NCBI RefSeq assembly: GCF_048128805.1
Contig: NC_136000.1
Span: 11,186,354 to 11,250,353, forward strand
Length of the DNA stretch: 64,000 nucleotides
Source of the DNA: Centroberyx gerrardi
Taxonomy: Eukaryota > Chordata > Actinopteri > Beryciformes > Berycidae
Reading direction: 5' to 3'
In this document: one piece after another, positions 24,991 through 39,033 of the stretch
How positions within the stretch are numbered: position 1 is the first letter of the stretch
How the letters are laid out: each line of letters begins with the position of its first letter
Program-made: the position numbers and the translations under genes
The notes under the pieces: model-generated
Database searches by the model: none
What the model was told of the DNA's origin: nothing
Seen by the model: only the letters and a program-made list of their open reading frames with translations

Positions 24991-27900
24991 TTATCCAACC
25001 AGACATGGTCATTTTAATTTAACCCCCTGTAGGCTCGGAATCACAGATGGACAACAGCTGTATGAGTTTTAGGATAAGTCAAGCTAAAAATGTTTTAATG
25101 CTCAGCATGCTCATATCTGTTATATTGAATAAACAGCTGTGAGTGGCTTTTTTTTAAAAATTATTGTTGGATTTATGCATCATGAAAATGTGAGAGGCAG
25201 AAATAATTTTAAATGTCTGAATTATTTCTATGCGTTATAGGCCTGGTAATCTTGCTGTTTATTTTTTTATTTTTATTTTTTTATTATTCATTATGCAACT
25301 ACATACAAAAAGTAGCCTACAGTGTGACAGTCGAAATGGAAAAACACTTTAATAACTCAATAAATCATGATGGAATGAACTCCAACATCACTCTTTTCAC
25401 CTTTTAGAAAGTGAACTACTTTCCAGCTGTGCTGGACCTTGTGGCTTACTGCCATTTACATGGGCTGATGCACTCTACCATTTTGCCCTGAGAGAAGGAT
25501 TGCACTAATAATCATAGAGTAGCCTATGGGATCAAACAAGACCGGTGGCTGAGGTCATGTGACTTTAAAAAGGACATTTCCTCTCAATTCAATCTGAAGG
25601 CAGCCAGGCATGCTCTCTTACACTTGCATTATCTCAGGCTTAGCAGTGGAAGCCATCTGCAGCCGTGGAACCAAACATGCGCTCCACTCCACGCTGAGAG
25701 CAAGTGACTCAGTTATTACTGGGATAAGCCTGGCAAGAAGGCAGCACTTCTCTTAATTTTTGTTTGAGCTGCCATCCCCAAACTGGCTGACTGAGGTTAG
25801 CCAGATTTAGGCTGTGATGCAGCTCTGGAGCAAGATGAAAGCTAATTTTCTTTCCCTCTCCGCTTTTGACGTGTTATCACATCCATATGGACAGCAGAAG
25901 TTTACAGATATGTTCATACAGTATACAGTCCTCATAAAAAAACAGTTAGGTCTACATCCAGTTACTTTGTCAAAAAGGTTATCCCTTGGCTCAAGAATTC
26001 CTTCACCCACAACAGTAATCAATTCAGTCCTCCTCTGTCCCATACAGCTTCTCATTATCTTTCTTTATTTTAAGATTTTCTAAGACATTTCTACTTAACT
26101 TGACAGTATGCAGTGGAGGGTGAAAAGTTGAGAGGGAGAAAGGGGTGACATGCAGCCAAGGTCATTTCCTGGACCCAGTCCCACAGCTCCGGGAGCACCA
26201 TGGCATCTAGAGTCTCTCATTATCAACCAGAGGGGACCATGGGAATCCTGCCCACATCTGCCTCGTGCCGCACTGGGAAGTGTTGTAATTGTCCTCGCCT
26301 CTCATTTCAGACCGCCTCCAGATACGTCTGTGTACCTTTTGAATCTCATTAAAATATTCACTTAATTTCCTCCATGCATATTATCTGTAAAATACGCTCA
26401 GGGATTTTCATAAGTTCAAGGATGGAGCAGCATGGAGACATAAACTAGGCCTATATAGCACTCATGTTGCAAAGTGAACACTGTCAGGGCTTCGCTGAAA
26501 TGAAAAACATACGAAAAAAAACACTAGGGATGGGACAATATATTGAAATTCAATATATCGCAATATAAAAATGTGACAATAGGCTGCGTATCGGGCAGAA
26601 AAATGAATCGCAATATTACCTACATTTTATTCTGCTGTAGTAATCAAATGAGTCGGCTTGCCCATAACAATTTCACACGCTCTCCATGGAAATTATATTA
26701 TTTGCAGTTTGTAATTAAATTTTTTAATTGTTTTCATTCTAGCAAACCAATGCCATTGCATTTGTGGCTCAGAAATAAACATAATTTTGCAGTCATACTT
26801 TGTTGTCATTGAACTTTTATTTATTACATCGTATCATGGTTGTATTGAATTGTGAACCCCATATCGTGCATCGAGATAAGCATATCGTCCCACCCCTAGA
26901 AAACACTGTCTCTCCTTCACTGGTATCTCCAATTCTTGCACTTATTATTGCAGGAAAGCATATAGGGGGAGCTCCTTGCAGACCTTTCCTTGTTGAAATG
27001 CCAAACTTCACACATGGCATTGCTGCTGTGCAGGAGTTCACAGTCTCTCCCTTTGAAAGAATGCTTTCTGTATCAGTCTATTCAAGTTCAGATGAGAGAC
27101 AGAGTCATCACATGGCCTGTTTTCTTCAGTGATTCAGTGTTATTTTTCTATTTTATCAGAACAAACTGGCCGACAGATGCATGTACCACCAGCAAGCCAA
27201 GCATGAAATGACCTGGCTCCTATCTGAGGTGATGATTAACTAACCAGATTCCCCACAGACGACCGGGCTGAGCTCAAGTCCAAAATCACATCAAAACACA
27301 GCAGTGTAACGCAACGCCACTGCCATGATATATTCACATAATTGTAACATGACAGCTTTGACATTAAACTAAATGAGCGGTGGAGGACACAGGGAGTTTC
27401 AGCAATCTTGTGCTGATGCCTATAGGCAAGAGAGAGAGATGCTAGGAGCTCTATTCCAAAACGCTATACATCAATTTTTTGGGGGAAAATCGCCTGAAGT
27501 TCATTATTCAATATAGCTTACAGTACCTCCAATGTTGTGGATCCGTTCTGTAAAAGATGATTTTGTTAACCAAGGACTTAAGTTACAGAACGTATTATCC
27601 TTTAAAAAGTAGCTGAATTTGTTTCATTTTTGGGCTATCGATTTTTTTGTAAGATGTCATTTTTCTCAAACTGTGGTAATCATATTTTGGAATGAAACGC
27701 TTCATATCTCATCTCACTATCAGCCACTCACTGCAAAACCAATTAAGTGCTAATGAGCAGGGATATTTGCTGCAGCTATATGTGAGGCGTAATTGAGTAC
27801 CAGTCCCCTTAAGCATAAACAGTTCTTACATAACAGCTAAGATGGGAGAACACAGCACCTGTCAAAATTTACTCAAGATGCATTCTCAAAATGGACTGGA

Positions 27901-30900
27901 GAGGCATTAATATGCAAACTCAGGCTTGGCCAAAGGTGCAAAAGAAATCAAATTACTAATGTGATTATTGCTGGGGGACAGGTCCATGAGTCAATTCTGT
28001 TTACATCAGGGGAGGATGCATTTCCTCTCTCAGGCTACAGCATAACTGCATTATGACTTTTCTATATTGAGTGGGAACAGCCTTTACAGGCTGCTAACCA
28101 TGTTAGCACACAGGGGGCAAAAGCATGACATGAATCCACTAAATACAGCACAGCGACTACATATAGAAGCACTCCTACTATGTCAACACTGAATTTCAGT
28201 CAGTAGGTAATACACTGGACATAAACACTGAATCCATGGCAAAATTAAAACTTTTTGCTAGTTTTCAAAGGGTTAAATATTTGATTTAACATGCATTTCT
28301 TTGGTTTTGATATATATTTTTTAATTTTCTTTTTCTAACTAGACAAATCGATTTGCAGGTGCTTTTGGTTATTGCCTATTGTTGATGGTACAAATCAATT
28401 GGTAATTATACATTTTTAATGATTGACAAATCACTCAGCACTGGTTGGCATCCCTCCTCCGGGTCTTAGTACACCACTCATTACTAAAGATCATACTGCA
28501 TAAAATGTGGAGTCACTGTTGAAAGAGTCCTAATTAAGTTTGTCTTGTCTGTTGACAAACACGAGTCCTGCCACTAGAACCGTAACCATGTTAATACGGC
28601 CTCATTCACTCTACTTCAATACTTCATGAACCTGAGAAACTGTTTGATGAAAACAATATCCTGGTGATCAGTCAGTCTGAATGAAACAACATGGTCATCT
28701 TCATTTCAACGTTAAGAGTATGAATTTGCACTGAACCAAACAATGTGAAGGAGTTGCCAAGGTGAAAACCCGCAAAATATATCTTGAAAGCCAATACTGA
28801 AAGTTAACATAGTTTGAGTGGGTGTCAGTGAAGAGAAGACAGGAGATTTCTCATTCAGAGTTATAGGACCTCCGATCAGATGTGTTGTGATAACACAGCA
28901 GAGTGATTCCAGGGTGGTGGAGCAGAGAACCTTCCCCTAAAATCTTTCTGATGAAAGCCTTTGTGAAACACCAAATTTTGAACTTGCTGAATTAGTAAAA
29001 TATGGATTTGTTAGAAAGAGTATCCCTTCTTATCTGGATTATCCCATCATCTCTCCCCCAATATGTTGGTGGATCATATACATCAGTATCGAAGCAGGGA
29101 AAAGCAGCTTCCTCTTTGACTGAGTGATGAGTATACACTACAGATTATTATGTTCTCTTATAGGTTTACTGCTACTGTTGCCCAGACAGTAATAGCTTTC
29201 AAGCAGAGAGGGCTGTTGTCCATCCACTGCACAGCATAATACATAAGGGTTTTGTTGTTCTCCTTCATCTGGCATTCCTCTCAATATCTGAGTGAGCCAG
29301 GTCGGGATCTCATGAGGTGAGATGTTTTCCTGAGTGTGAGCTATGAAAAGATCAAACTGAATTCTTCATATAAGAGTTCAGGGTAAGATCATGTATGTGG
29401 CACACAGGTTCTCTTCAAGAATAAAGGTAGAAATCTAATGTATTATTGAGTAATCTTCTGTTAATCTGCAGAGCTAGAGATGCATTAATTCATGACATAT
29501 CTTGGTCCCCTCTATAATTTCATTAGCTCTGTTAATACTGAAAAGGGATTACAATACACCCTTATTATTCAACACTCATAACATGCCTGTGTGTGTGTTG
29601 CTTCTTCCAAAGGATGATTTTGCTGTTTTGCACCAGCAGCGCAATTCCATTAGAAGCTTTTCATGAGAATGGCCAAATTCATCCTGCGTTATTACTGCCT
29701 CAGCACCCTGTTGATGATGTTTGTTGTGTCCTGTGCCTTCTGTGGCCGCCGCTGTGTTTTCATGCGTGTAAGCAGTTGGCGGAGAGCTGTGTCAGTGCTT
29801 GGTGTTTATGCTGGAGGGGAACGTGATCCATCACTGGCCGGGGCTGTTACCCAGGTGTCTGAGCACAGCCTTGCACAGTCATCTCATCTCACCTTCCCCC
29901 CCTTCCTCACTTACATGACAGCTGGCTCAGGAAAGCGCCTTCAAATTACCTTCTCTCAAACCTACACCCCCACACACACACATACACAAACACAAGGAAA
30001 ACAACATATATTTGAGTTAGATAAGGTACACACACACTCAACCACTGGCAGGTCTAGATGTGTGCCAGCAGTAGTAATCGTATGCAACAGAATTTGCTGC
30101 CAATCAAGTGAAGCGCCTTGGAAATTGAGCAGCCAAGGTGAGGGTTCATATCGGCACAGATCTATTGCCATGGAATAATTAAGCAGTTATGAGTACAAGT
30201 TAACAGCCAAATATTCGCACGTCCTTCCTTCCCGAGATGATCCACAAGCTGCGAAAAACAGCAGCTTTCCTGAGATCACAATCATTTAATCTTCACATAA
30301 TTAGGAGGCAAGAGACAGCGAAGTTCAGTGACGGATTTTAATTACATACACTCTCAAACAGTCCTTACACAGGAACAACGGGAGAACAGTTAGATTAAAT
30401 TAGTCAGTCAATATCTGTATCCATTTTACCTTGGGTCCCTCTGGAGTGATCAAGACATCGTCATGTCAGCTATACAGTACTTGGCCAGATGGAAATGAAT
30501 GTATGCAGTGCAATTTTTAGCATCAGAGCTAGAAACACCAGAGAATGTGCAGCCGTAGCAAAGCAATAAGCAGCAATTTGTTTTAAGCCAGTCCTTCAGC
30601 TCAACCTGCATGACTTGAACAAACATTGTAGTATGGCAGTGTGGGGACTGGAAAACAGCACTTCAAGGTAGAATGGGTGAAGAGGCAATGGAAAAGAGGC
30701 ATCAAAGGGAAACAGGCCACATTGAAGAGCAGAAAGTGCGCATAGCCTGTGGTGAATCCATAAAACCAACAACCATGCACACAATGATAAAAGCATTTGG
30801 AGCAAGTGAACTAAAATTCTCTGAGGCTAAAATAATACAGCACAGCAATTGTCATCCTTATTACAGTAAGATTCCCATTTGGATACATATTAAAATTCTA

Positions 30901-31294
30901 TATCTGATATACATATTTGAACCATTATTCATTATTAACCATTCTAAGTATTTTAGCATGAAACATAAGAGTGAATCTATGCAGCTTATAACTTACAGCT
31001 TTTCACTAGATTTCCATTTGGCGAATATAATCAGCTCCAGGTGTGTGATAGCCACGTCGGTGGGTAATTTCCTCAAATATACTATCCATTTACAAACAAT
31101 AGATACAATATTGTAATGCTTGAAGTAGGCCCTCATTTACCAGTGTTAGCACCACCAATAACATTATACGGCTGACCAGTAGCTGCATTTGTGTAAAATG
31201 TGCAAGTCTCAGAAATATCACCAGTCATTAGAACTGAGAGCTGGCAATCACTTACATGAGGTGATCATATGTTTCTGTTATTCTTACACTCCTG
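24991..31294. other. Intergenic DNA between the putative nrcam promoter and pnpla8
   Basis: This is about 6.3 kb without a recognisable gene. It contains one well-bounded MITE (about 26525-26898), a T/A-rich run at 25257-25290, and a (CA)-rich patch near 29970-29995. Remaining ORFs are short and unsupported. Confidence 0.6.
26525..26898. mobile_element. hAT-like MITE with terminal inverted repeats and target-site duplication
   Basis: The left end reads TAGGGATGGGACAATAT and the right end, reverse-complemented, reads TAGGGGTGGGACGATAT, so 15 of 17 positions match. The flanks carry an 8-bp direct repeat: AAAAACAC at 26517-26524 and GAAAACAC at 26899-26906 (7 of 8 match). If the ends are shifted by one base, AAAACACT is perfect on both sides. 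An 8-bp duplication and TAGGG ends are typical of the hAT superfamily. The 374-bp interior is AT-rich, repeats the ATATCG/CAATAT words, and codes for no transposase, so it is non-autonomous. Confidence 0.8.
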
Positions 31295-31962
31295 TTTATT
31301 TGTTGGCATCTTAGTTTAAGTAAAATAACGAAAACTGCATTCCAGTTAAACATATCCAATCTCTGTATTTTTCTGTGAAAGTATAAATAAATGCAGTTTT
31401 GTGAGGATATACTGGTTGTTGTAACACATCTTTTAAAAGGAGAACGAACAGTTAAAACCGTTAAAACAGTTAAGTGCTTCCTTCGCAAAAACAGTCTCAG
31501 GATGAACTGCTTCAGCAGGGCTACTGTATATTATCTACAGTATTCTGCTTTTTTAAGTGTGCAAGGAGCATTTGTAAGGGATGCTGACAGTGTGTCGCCA
31601 TTCAGGGAGTTCCCAACTCCCCACATCACCTGTCATTTCTTCCTTTGAACCCAACAGAGTCCTCCCATGTGCTGCCAACCACAGTGGCACCCACATGCAT
31701 TTTAACTGCCAAAGAGGTCAGATAGAGATACAGCAATACTAACTTCACCATTAAAGTCTTTAGGCTGAGTGAGGAGGAGGGCAGTGTTTGGCGTGTTAGA
31801 CACAGTACCTACCTTTACATATGACAACATTTTTCAGATCTACACACCTACAGATCCAGGAGTCACACAGCTACGACACACTAGCCATAGTAACGTTATA
31901 TTCTAGTGGATTTAGAGTGAGGGAAAAGTCTCCAGGTGAGGTATGAGTGGGTTGTGTTGGAT
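31295..31962 (-). other. pnpla8: Probable pnpla8 3' UTR with candidate polyadenylation signal
   Basis: Downstream of the stop codon on the minus strand, the first canonical AATAAA that I found is at 31300-31295 (tttatt on the plus strand). No ORF of note lies in between. The UTR would then be about 0.67 kb plus 10-30 nt. The true cleavage site is not visible from sequence alone. Confidence 0.45.
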
Positions 31963-34372
31963 CTAGAGCTTGGAGGAGAGGGAGGGCAGACCGTTATACA
32001 TGTCGGCCCTGAGTCTGACCCACTCGGCCATCCTCTGGACGGAGCTTTTCTCCCGGGTGAGGATGCGAGCGGCCTTCTTGAGCTTCTCCTCGTTCCTCTC
32101 CAGGTAGCGCATGCCCTCGGCCTGCAGCAAGTTGAGCTTCTCCTGCCGGCTCTCGTCCAAGGAGATCTCCTCGTTCATGTAGGGGTTGAAGCGGAAATAG
32201 GTGTCGGGAGGGAGGAGGGCGTCGAGCATGGTGTGAACCTCTGGAGGGGGAGAGGGAGTGGGGGAAAGGAGGTGAGAGTAAGGACACGGAAGGAAAATAC
32301 ATGACGTTCACATACAGACTACAACCATAAACACACAAATAACTTCCTAATAGTCCCAATATGTGCAAACATTCAAAGATTGTAGTAAGAGTCAGTAGGG
32401 CGTGCTAGTCAAAACCTTTCTGTCAGCTCTGTGACAGCTCTGCATGTGTTTAGAGAGTAAACGTTTAGGGCATGAGAGTGTGAGCGCCTGAATCAAGGTT
32501 ATTCCAAGTGAAAATGTTCTGGGCTGTTTCGGTAAAGAAACTCTGTCATGGGTGTTTTCAACTGCCACGTCTGAGAGATTTGGAGGGGGAAAAAAAAACA
32601 TACAAATGCATGCAAACAGGCACAGGGTAATAATAACAGGGTAGATATGCCTGAAGGATCCAACAGGCGACAGCAGCTGTTTGTGTCAGTGTTCCCACAG
32701 TACTTTGGCTGAGGTGAGTTATAGTTCAGGCACACAGACATAGATTGTATTAAAACTAGCTGTAATTTGGAGGCTGTGAAGCAAAACTCTCCAACAGTAT
32801 CTGCAGGTTATTTGGAGACATTTACTGTTTTCTGTGTTTACATAGCTGATCACTGTATTACATGATCACAGTTTGAAAATGTATCCACCAGAGAGTAAAG
32901 TAAGATAAGCGCAAGTACACAAATCCCTGAGATGAGACTGGCGGCTTAGTCATTTGTGTTGATAAAGGATGCTGTTACCAATTCCAGAGATGAAATATGT
33001 TCTCACATCCTAATACAATTCAGGCTGTTACTACTGTCAATCATAGCCAGTTTATCCTCGCCCTATCAGATACCAATGTACAGCTCCATAGATAATGAGT
33101 TGGATAAGCTGGGAGTTAACTGTCAAAATGGGTCATTTTCTGGGTGTTTTCAATGCTATTTTTCTGGTTCAAAACAGAAAGGACTACCATAATATTGAGG
33201 TCATTTGGATGTGAAGTAAAAAATAAATAAATTTAAAAAAAATCAGTCTCCCATTCACTCAGATCATAGATTTGAGTCTTGGTTCTCTTCTCTCTAGCCT
33301 CAGAGAAATTTTATTTACATGTTGACCAGGAACTTCTCTGCACAGTACCAGCTTCTTTTCTTTGTTACTTTTAACGAACAAGACATGTTGTTGCACATTC
33401 CCGACAGCCCTGAAAGCTTAGCATATTTTTAGCACTCAGAGCTAGACATTAAAAATATTTCTACTTTTAGCAAAAGAGCGGCATACTTCAAACATGTTTT
33501 CATCCATTGCTGAGCAATAACAAGATCCACGACTAGCGCTTCCCACAAGTTTCTCTTTAGAGCTACTAGATCAAAAAGAGGTGCCCAGTGGACACAGGGG
33601 CTACTTCATGTGGTATTCCCATTTAAACAAACCCAGTAAATCGTCCTTATCTCGGTCCACAAAAACAACAAACTGAGCTCTACTGATACACCCGAGAGAA
33701 AGCAGAAGGCTGATGAACACTGGGGCAGGAGGGAGGCTTTTGAAAAGAGAAAATCTGTGATGTACACTCTTACTAATCTGCTGTTTCTAAATAACAGAGC
33801 CCGAATGGAGAGCTGGAGAGAGCTTAATCCCAAATACAGGGGGAGCAAGCGCAGAGCAGCATCTGGGTCACACACTGCACCACAGCAGCAACAGGGAGGG
33901 GACCGAGCCAAATTTAGGAACAGCAGAGGTGCCCATGTCCAGAGGTGATAAGGAGACAGAAGAGGTTGCTACTACAGAGGGACATATCCAGAACAAAGTC
34001 AACCTGCACTGCAGTATTTTGTGCACTGATGACATCAAAAATCCATTCGTTCCTTCAAAAATGACAGAAGCAGGCAGCACAATATATTCTAATTGAAGTG
34101 AGCTACAATTGCATCTAGGAAGATCTACCGTATTTGTTTAAATTATTGTTTTTAGAGATGGAAAGATGTCACTTACCCTCAGTGTTGGTGGCACTGCTGA
34201 TGACATTGGTGAGCTTGGTCTTGAGGCTGGTGTAAGTGGTGCTGTGCTTGCCAGGGGTTTCGAAACGGCCCGTACCAAGTGAGACCACACACTCCAAGGG
34301 CGTGTTGGGCCACAAACACTTGCACTCATGGATGGCCAGTGCCGTGGGGTTGTTGATCAGCAAACCACCATC
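31963..34372 (-). CDS. pnpla8: pnpla8 exons 8-9: catalytic aspartate and C-terminus with SKL
   Basis: Exon 34372-34177 begins with DGG, which supplies the catalytic Asp699 of the Ser/Asp dyad, and continues through SLGTGR to ATNTE. Exon 32240-31963 begins after CTCCAG, completes the split Glu codon, and runs through [12 protein letters not shown] to the stop TAG at 31965-31963. The final tripeptide SKL is a canonical type 1 peroxisomal targeting signal and also ends the human protein. The 1.9 kb intron between them holds no recognisable exon. Confidence 0.95.
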
Positions 34373-37300
34373 CTGCGCACAAAACAGAAAGAAAGAGTTT
34401 CATGTTAGAGACTCCATTTAAAGACTTGCACAATTTGTATGGTGTTTTAAGCCAAGACCACAGTCAGTGAAACCAATTAATTGTCATTTGAAACAACATC
34501 ACTGCTTTTCATGAATTTTAACAGTCAATAGACTGAATTATTGAAGAACATCTGACGAAACAAAAGAAACAGATCAATGTGGAGTTTCAGAGCTGCGTGT
34601 AGGTCTACAAAGAACAGAGCTAGATTGTTGTTTTTTTCCCCTTCCTTCGTCGCTTCAGTCTGACTGGCTTTGATATCGAACGGCCGCCCAGGAGTGCTTT
34701 TGCTTTGGATCCATAGTCTACCCAAGGCAATGGGGGAGTAAGTGGAGAGGCTGTGGGGAGTGTTGAATAGGCATGAGGCTGAGGGGCCGGGGGGCTGGGG
34801 GCTGGCAGCAGGATCAAACACACAGGGGCCAGTCCTCATTAAAGAGGCCAGGCTGGGGGGTGGGAGCTGCAGGGCCCCGAGTGTCTGGGGACACATGAGG
34901 GGGAAGAGTGCTGGTTTGTGTGACTGCGCGTACGTGGATGTTAGAGTGAGAGCTCATATGTCTACCTACGTATCAATGCATATAATACTGTGTATGTGTT
35001 TGTGACTGTGTGTTAAGTGTGTAGCAGGAACAGTTGAGCCTTTCTGGAGGGTGGAGGAGGGAGGTGTGTGGGGGGGCGGGGGTACCATCTCTCCAGCCCA
35101 CTCCAGCAGCGTTGTCGTATAATGACAATTCTCCCAGTACAAATCAGTGAGAGCACACAGTGTGATGGGGAATATGAGGCCTGCCTACCAAGGCGCAGGT
35201 CTGTTAATCATCTGGGGAGCTGGACTGAGAAATTGTGTCATTGCCTCAAGGACCCAGAAAAAGAAAAAAAAATGAAAAAGGGAATTGGATATGGTAGTTA
35301 GATTGGGGGCATTGCACTAAGCAACAGCCCCCACAGATAGAACCCACACAGGCGGTGGTCACTGAATGTGTTGCGTTAGCTCTTAGTATAGCAGCTCTCT
35401 TAAATAGAAGAAAACTACTGAGGAATTGCAGGACATGTGACAAAGCAGGCCACTAAAGAAAATTATTTTAGCATGAGATAATAGTTCAAAATGAAAAGTG
35501 TGAACAAAAAGTCATTAAAAGTCACCTCTGATCATGACAACGGCAAACTTTTCCAGTCTGTCTGAGTCACATCCTCTGATGAGAAGAACTTCTCTTGGGG
35601 TTGGAAGAAATTATCTCTTAGGATAATGTATGAATCATTTAGAGCCTTCTAGCTAGTTATAAACAGAGAGTCCCCTGTCAGAGTCAAAGCCTTAGAGAGT
35701 ACTCATCTCACTGACTGAGATGGGAGTCATACAAAAAATGTCTCACCCTGCCACAGTGCCTGGAAGAACTGCTGAGGTAGCCATTCAAGTCTGAAGCACG
35801 TCATTATGCGCCAGCAGGGTGTCTGGCAGACCAAGGAATGAATCACAGAAAAGGGAAAAAGCGCCTGGATTGGAGTTGCTCCTAATAGAGAATTAGAGGG
35901 ACTAACGCTGCAGCAAGCACCAGACGACCCCAGCTGGAAACAAAACAGCTAAGCAGTTTTCTTATCACTCACACCACTGTGAGAGACTCCATTTTATAAA
36001 CTCAGTGGCAATTATGGCAACAGCCCGGGTCCAGTTGTGGGTTCTTTCTATTCATAGCTGGGGGCAATTTTCACAAGCACAGTGCCTGGCCTTGCACACA
36101 GAACCAAGGCATGTGACATTAGCCGCCAGCCACACAATTCTCTTGTGAGTTGAGAGTTGAATGCTATAACTTGTCTCCATTTCAGTGCACCTGCTTGGGT
36201 TGTTTAGAACTAATGAACAGAGTTGGGCCCTTGATGGAAAGTCTGTTTTTTGGCAGTGAAAAAGCTCCATGATGCCATTGGAAGACTGGTAGGTTTTTTG
36301 TGTGGTGTGCACAGTTGTACTTATGGAAGGATCAATTATTCAGAAGATCATTTGCATCCTTCATCTCCTTCCACAGCTGTCAGGAACAAACAAGCCTCCT
36401 TGAGGGAGATGGTACCAGGCTCATCCCACACAGAGCAGTTTGGCAGTCATTGAAGCTGCAGTGGCCGTGCCTGGGCACTTTTAGGACACTTTTCGGTGAG
36501 ATTAATACTTGGCCCACTGCCACATTGTCGCACAAGGGTTTCTTGAGGCCAGGGCATATTTGGAGAAGGAGTTAAGTTAGAAACAATGATCTACTTAGGG
36601 CAAACTGCAAATGAGCTTCACATACAAAACGGACCAACTCAAGCTGCCTGTCAAACACTCAGCGTGATGCAAGGCAAAGGTCATTTCCCTGCATGGGGAT
36701 TTAGAGCTGTAAGGCAGCTCACATTTAAATGCCTCAATCCCGTAGTCAAAAAGTGCCATGTCTCAAGGGTCAAAATGTCCTCAGAGGGGTACACCCCTGT
36801 CAATTGTGACCATCTGACAGGATTTTTACCCCAGAGCCTGAAGGGAAACTGAATTTTTAAATCTTAAGTTTGAATTCCTCCTTGTGCAATGGTGCTAATG
36901 GATCTTCTGAAAGGCTTAATGTTTTCCTGTGCCAGTGTTTCTTGATTCCGGTACAGCTCAGTCGTTGATACTCCAGAGGCTCAGAGCTCCTCTGGCCTTG
37001 GCTCTGCCCTCCCGGGGCTAATGTCTGATTCACAAATCAGTCCCTCATTTTTCTGTAGCCTGAATAAAACAAGTTTTCAACTAATTAGGGCTCCTACACC
37101 TATGGGAGCACGTTTCATTTCTTCAGCTGGGCAATTAAACTGAATTATAGATTTAGAAAGAAATCGTTCTTACTGCACATTCTGAAATAAAACTACTGAG
37201 ATGATATGAGACACGATAAAGAGATAAAATTAAGACATGCACGATTTATAGGTCCCTTATGTTGCTACTTTAAATTTCTCTGCTGTCATTAAGTTTTGGG

Positions 37301-38989
37301 AGCTTATCTTCATTGTTCCAGTTTAAGCCGTCTTAGAGGGGGAGCGCTGATTTGAATAGGAAAGAGGTGCTATCGCCAGGATCAGTAAAAGTCATTTCAC
37401 GCCTCAGTGTATGTCAGCTCCCATTAGCAGGGACAGCAAACTTCTTCCTCTTCCTTCTGTGTGTGTGCCTCTGTATCTTCCTCCCTCTGCCCCATGGCTA
37501 TGCCTCAATGCTGTCTTGTGTGAGGGTCATGATGAGCAGCCACAATGCAGAGAACAGAGCACTTGCTCTAGTCTAAATGAAATGAGCCTTCTACATACAA
37601 TTGATGGGACATTCACAGCTCCAAAGAGCTCCAAAGAGCAGCTGTAGTCATTACGATTTCTTCTTTGACTTCTTTGACAGGACTGGACTGAGAGGCCCTG
37701 AGCTCTGTCATGATTTATTATGAGCCTTTGGCAATGAGGCTTCCTTCCCTCAAATGTTTAATTAGGGAAGCGTTACATAAGTCATGGACATGGACTGATT
37801 CTGCCTGCCACAATGACCAGTCTGTTTTCCTGCGATGATCATCCAATCGATAAACTAGATAATTTAGCTGCCATAAACATAAATATAGGCTCATACTCTT
37901 ACGTGTACCGACGATGTTTACCATAAATCTTCTAAATCAATCCATGCTGTTTGCACATAAAGGCTACCTTCCTCAGTCACTGTCCATGTCTTTGGAAATA
38001 CAAATCTGCTTGTTGAATTAAATCAATTGCCTAGATAGCATCCAATCCATATAAAGGCCACCATTGTCATCAGCAAGGATGAGAATGACAACGGTATTAG
38101 TGTAGTGAGTGCCAATCTTGAGAAGTGGCCAGGTCAAGTCAGAGGTCTTCATGCCACATTATGTAATTACGCCAACCAGTTCTCCACTCTGGCCTTTTGC
38201 TTTGCAGGACCCAAAGGTCACAGTGAGGTTCACGTCATCTTCCCAGGCTGTCAATAGAGGAGGGACCCATCTGTGTGGGACAGAGTGCCAACTTTGCCCC
38301 AGGCAGTGAAAGCAATTGAGATCTATTGTGCACAGCTACCTTTCCCCAAACACTGGGCAAATGCATGAGCACACATAGACACCCAATATTGAAACACTGA
38401 ATCATCCCTGCTTGCTGTGACCCTTGAGATTGGACTGTGTGACTGCTTGAAATGATACAAATGGGTGTGGCATCCCTCTCTCATATTTACTTGGTCTAGA
38501 CTCCCTTAAGGCTTTATGGACATATTTGGCTACCTCATTTCAGAAAGCATAATTTTGCTGTCCATCATAATAAGCAATCTATTGGCCAAAGAAAAGCTAA
38601 TTTCCCCCGGTGAGCCCAGGAGAAGTGGCTGAACGCACACTCGCATATCAATACATTATAATGCAAGTAAGTGATGGGGCGCCTTTGAAACCACAGATTT
38701 CATGCAGAGATTTATTCCAAGAAATCTCATCTGGAGCCAATGCAGTGAGAAGCCTGTTAAGTGTGGTGTGTGCTATGTGAGAAGGTAAGGGGGTTAGAGA
38801 TAGAGGGAGAGTCTGGGAGGCTTTCACACCGCAGCCAGTCAGTCAATGTAATCAGTGGACTGGCCTAATCCCTAAAGAAGTGTGCCAGTGCAATCAAGTG
38901 TGTGTGTGTGTGTGTGTGTGAGAATATATGTGTGTAACAGAAGAGAGGAGTGAGTGAAAGAAAAGGACATAGCATGATAATGATGTGCA

Positions 38990-39033
<44 letters not shown>

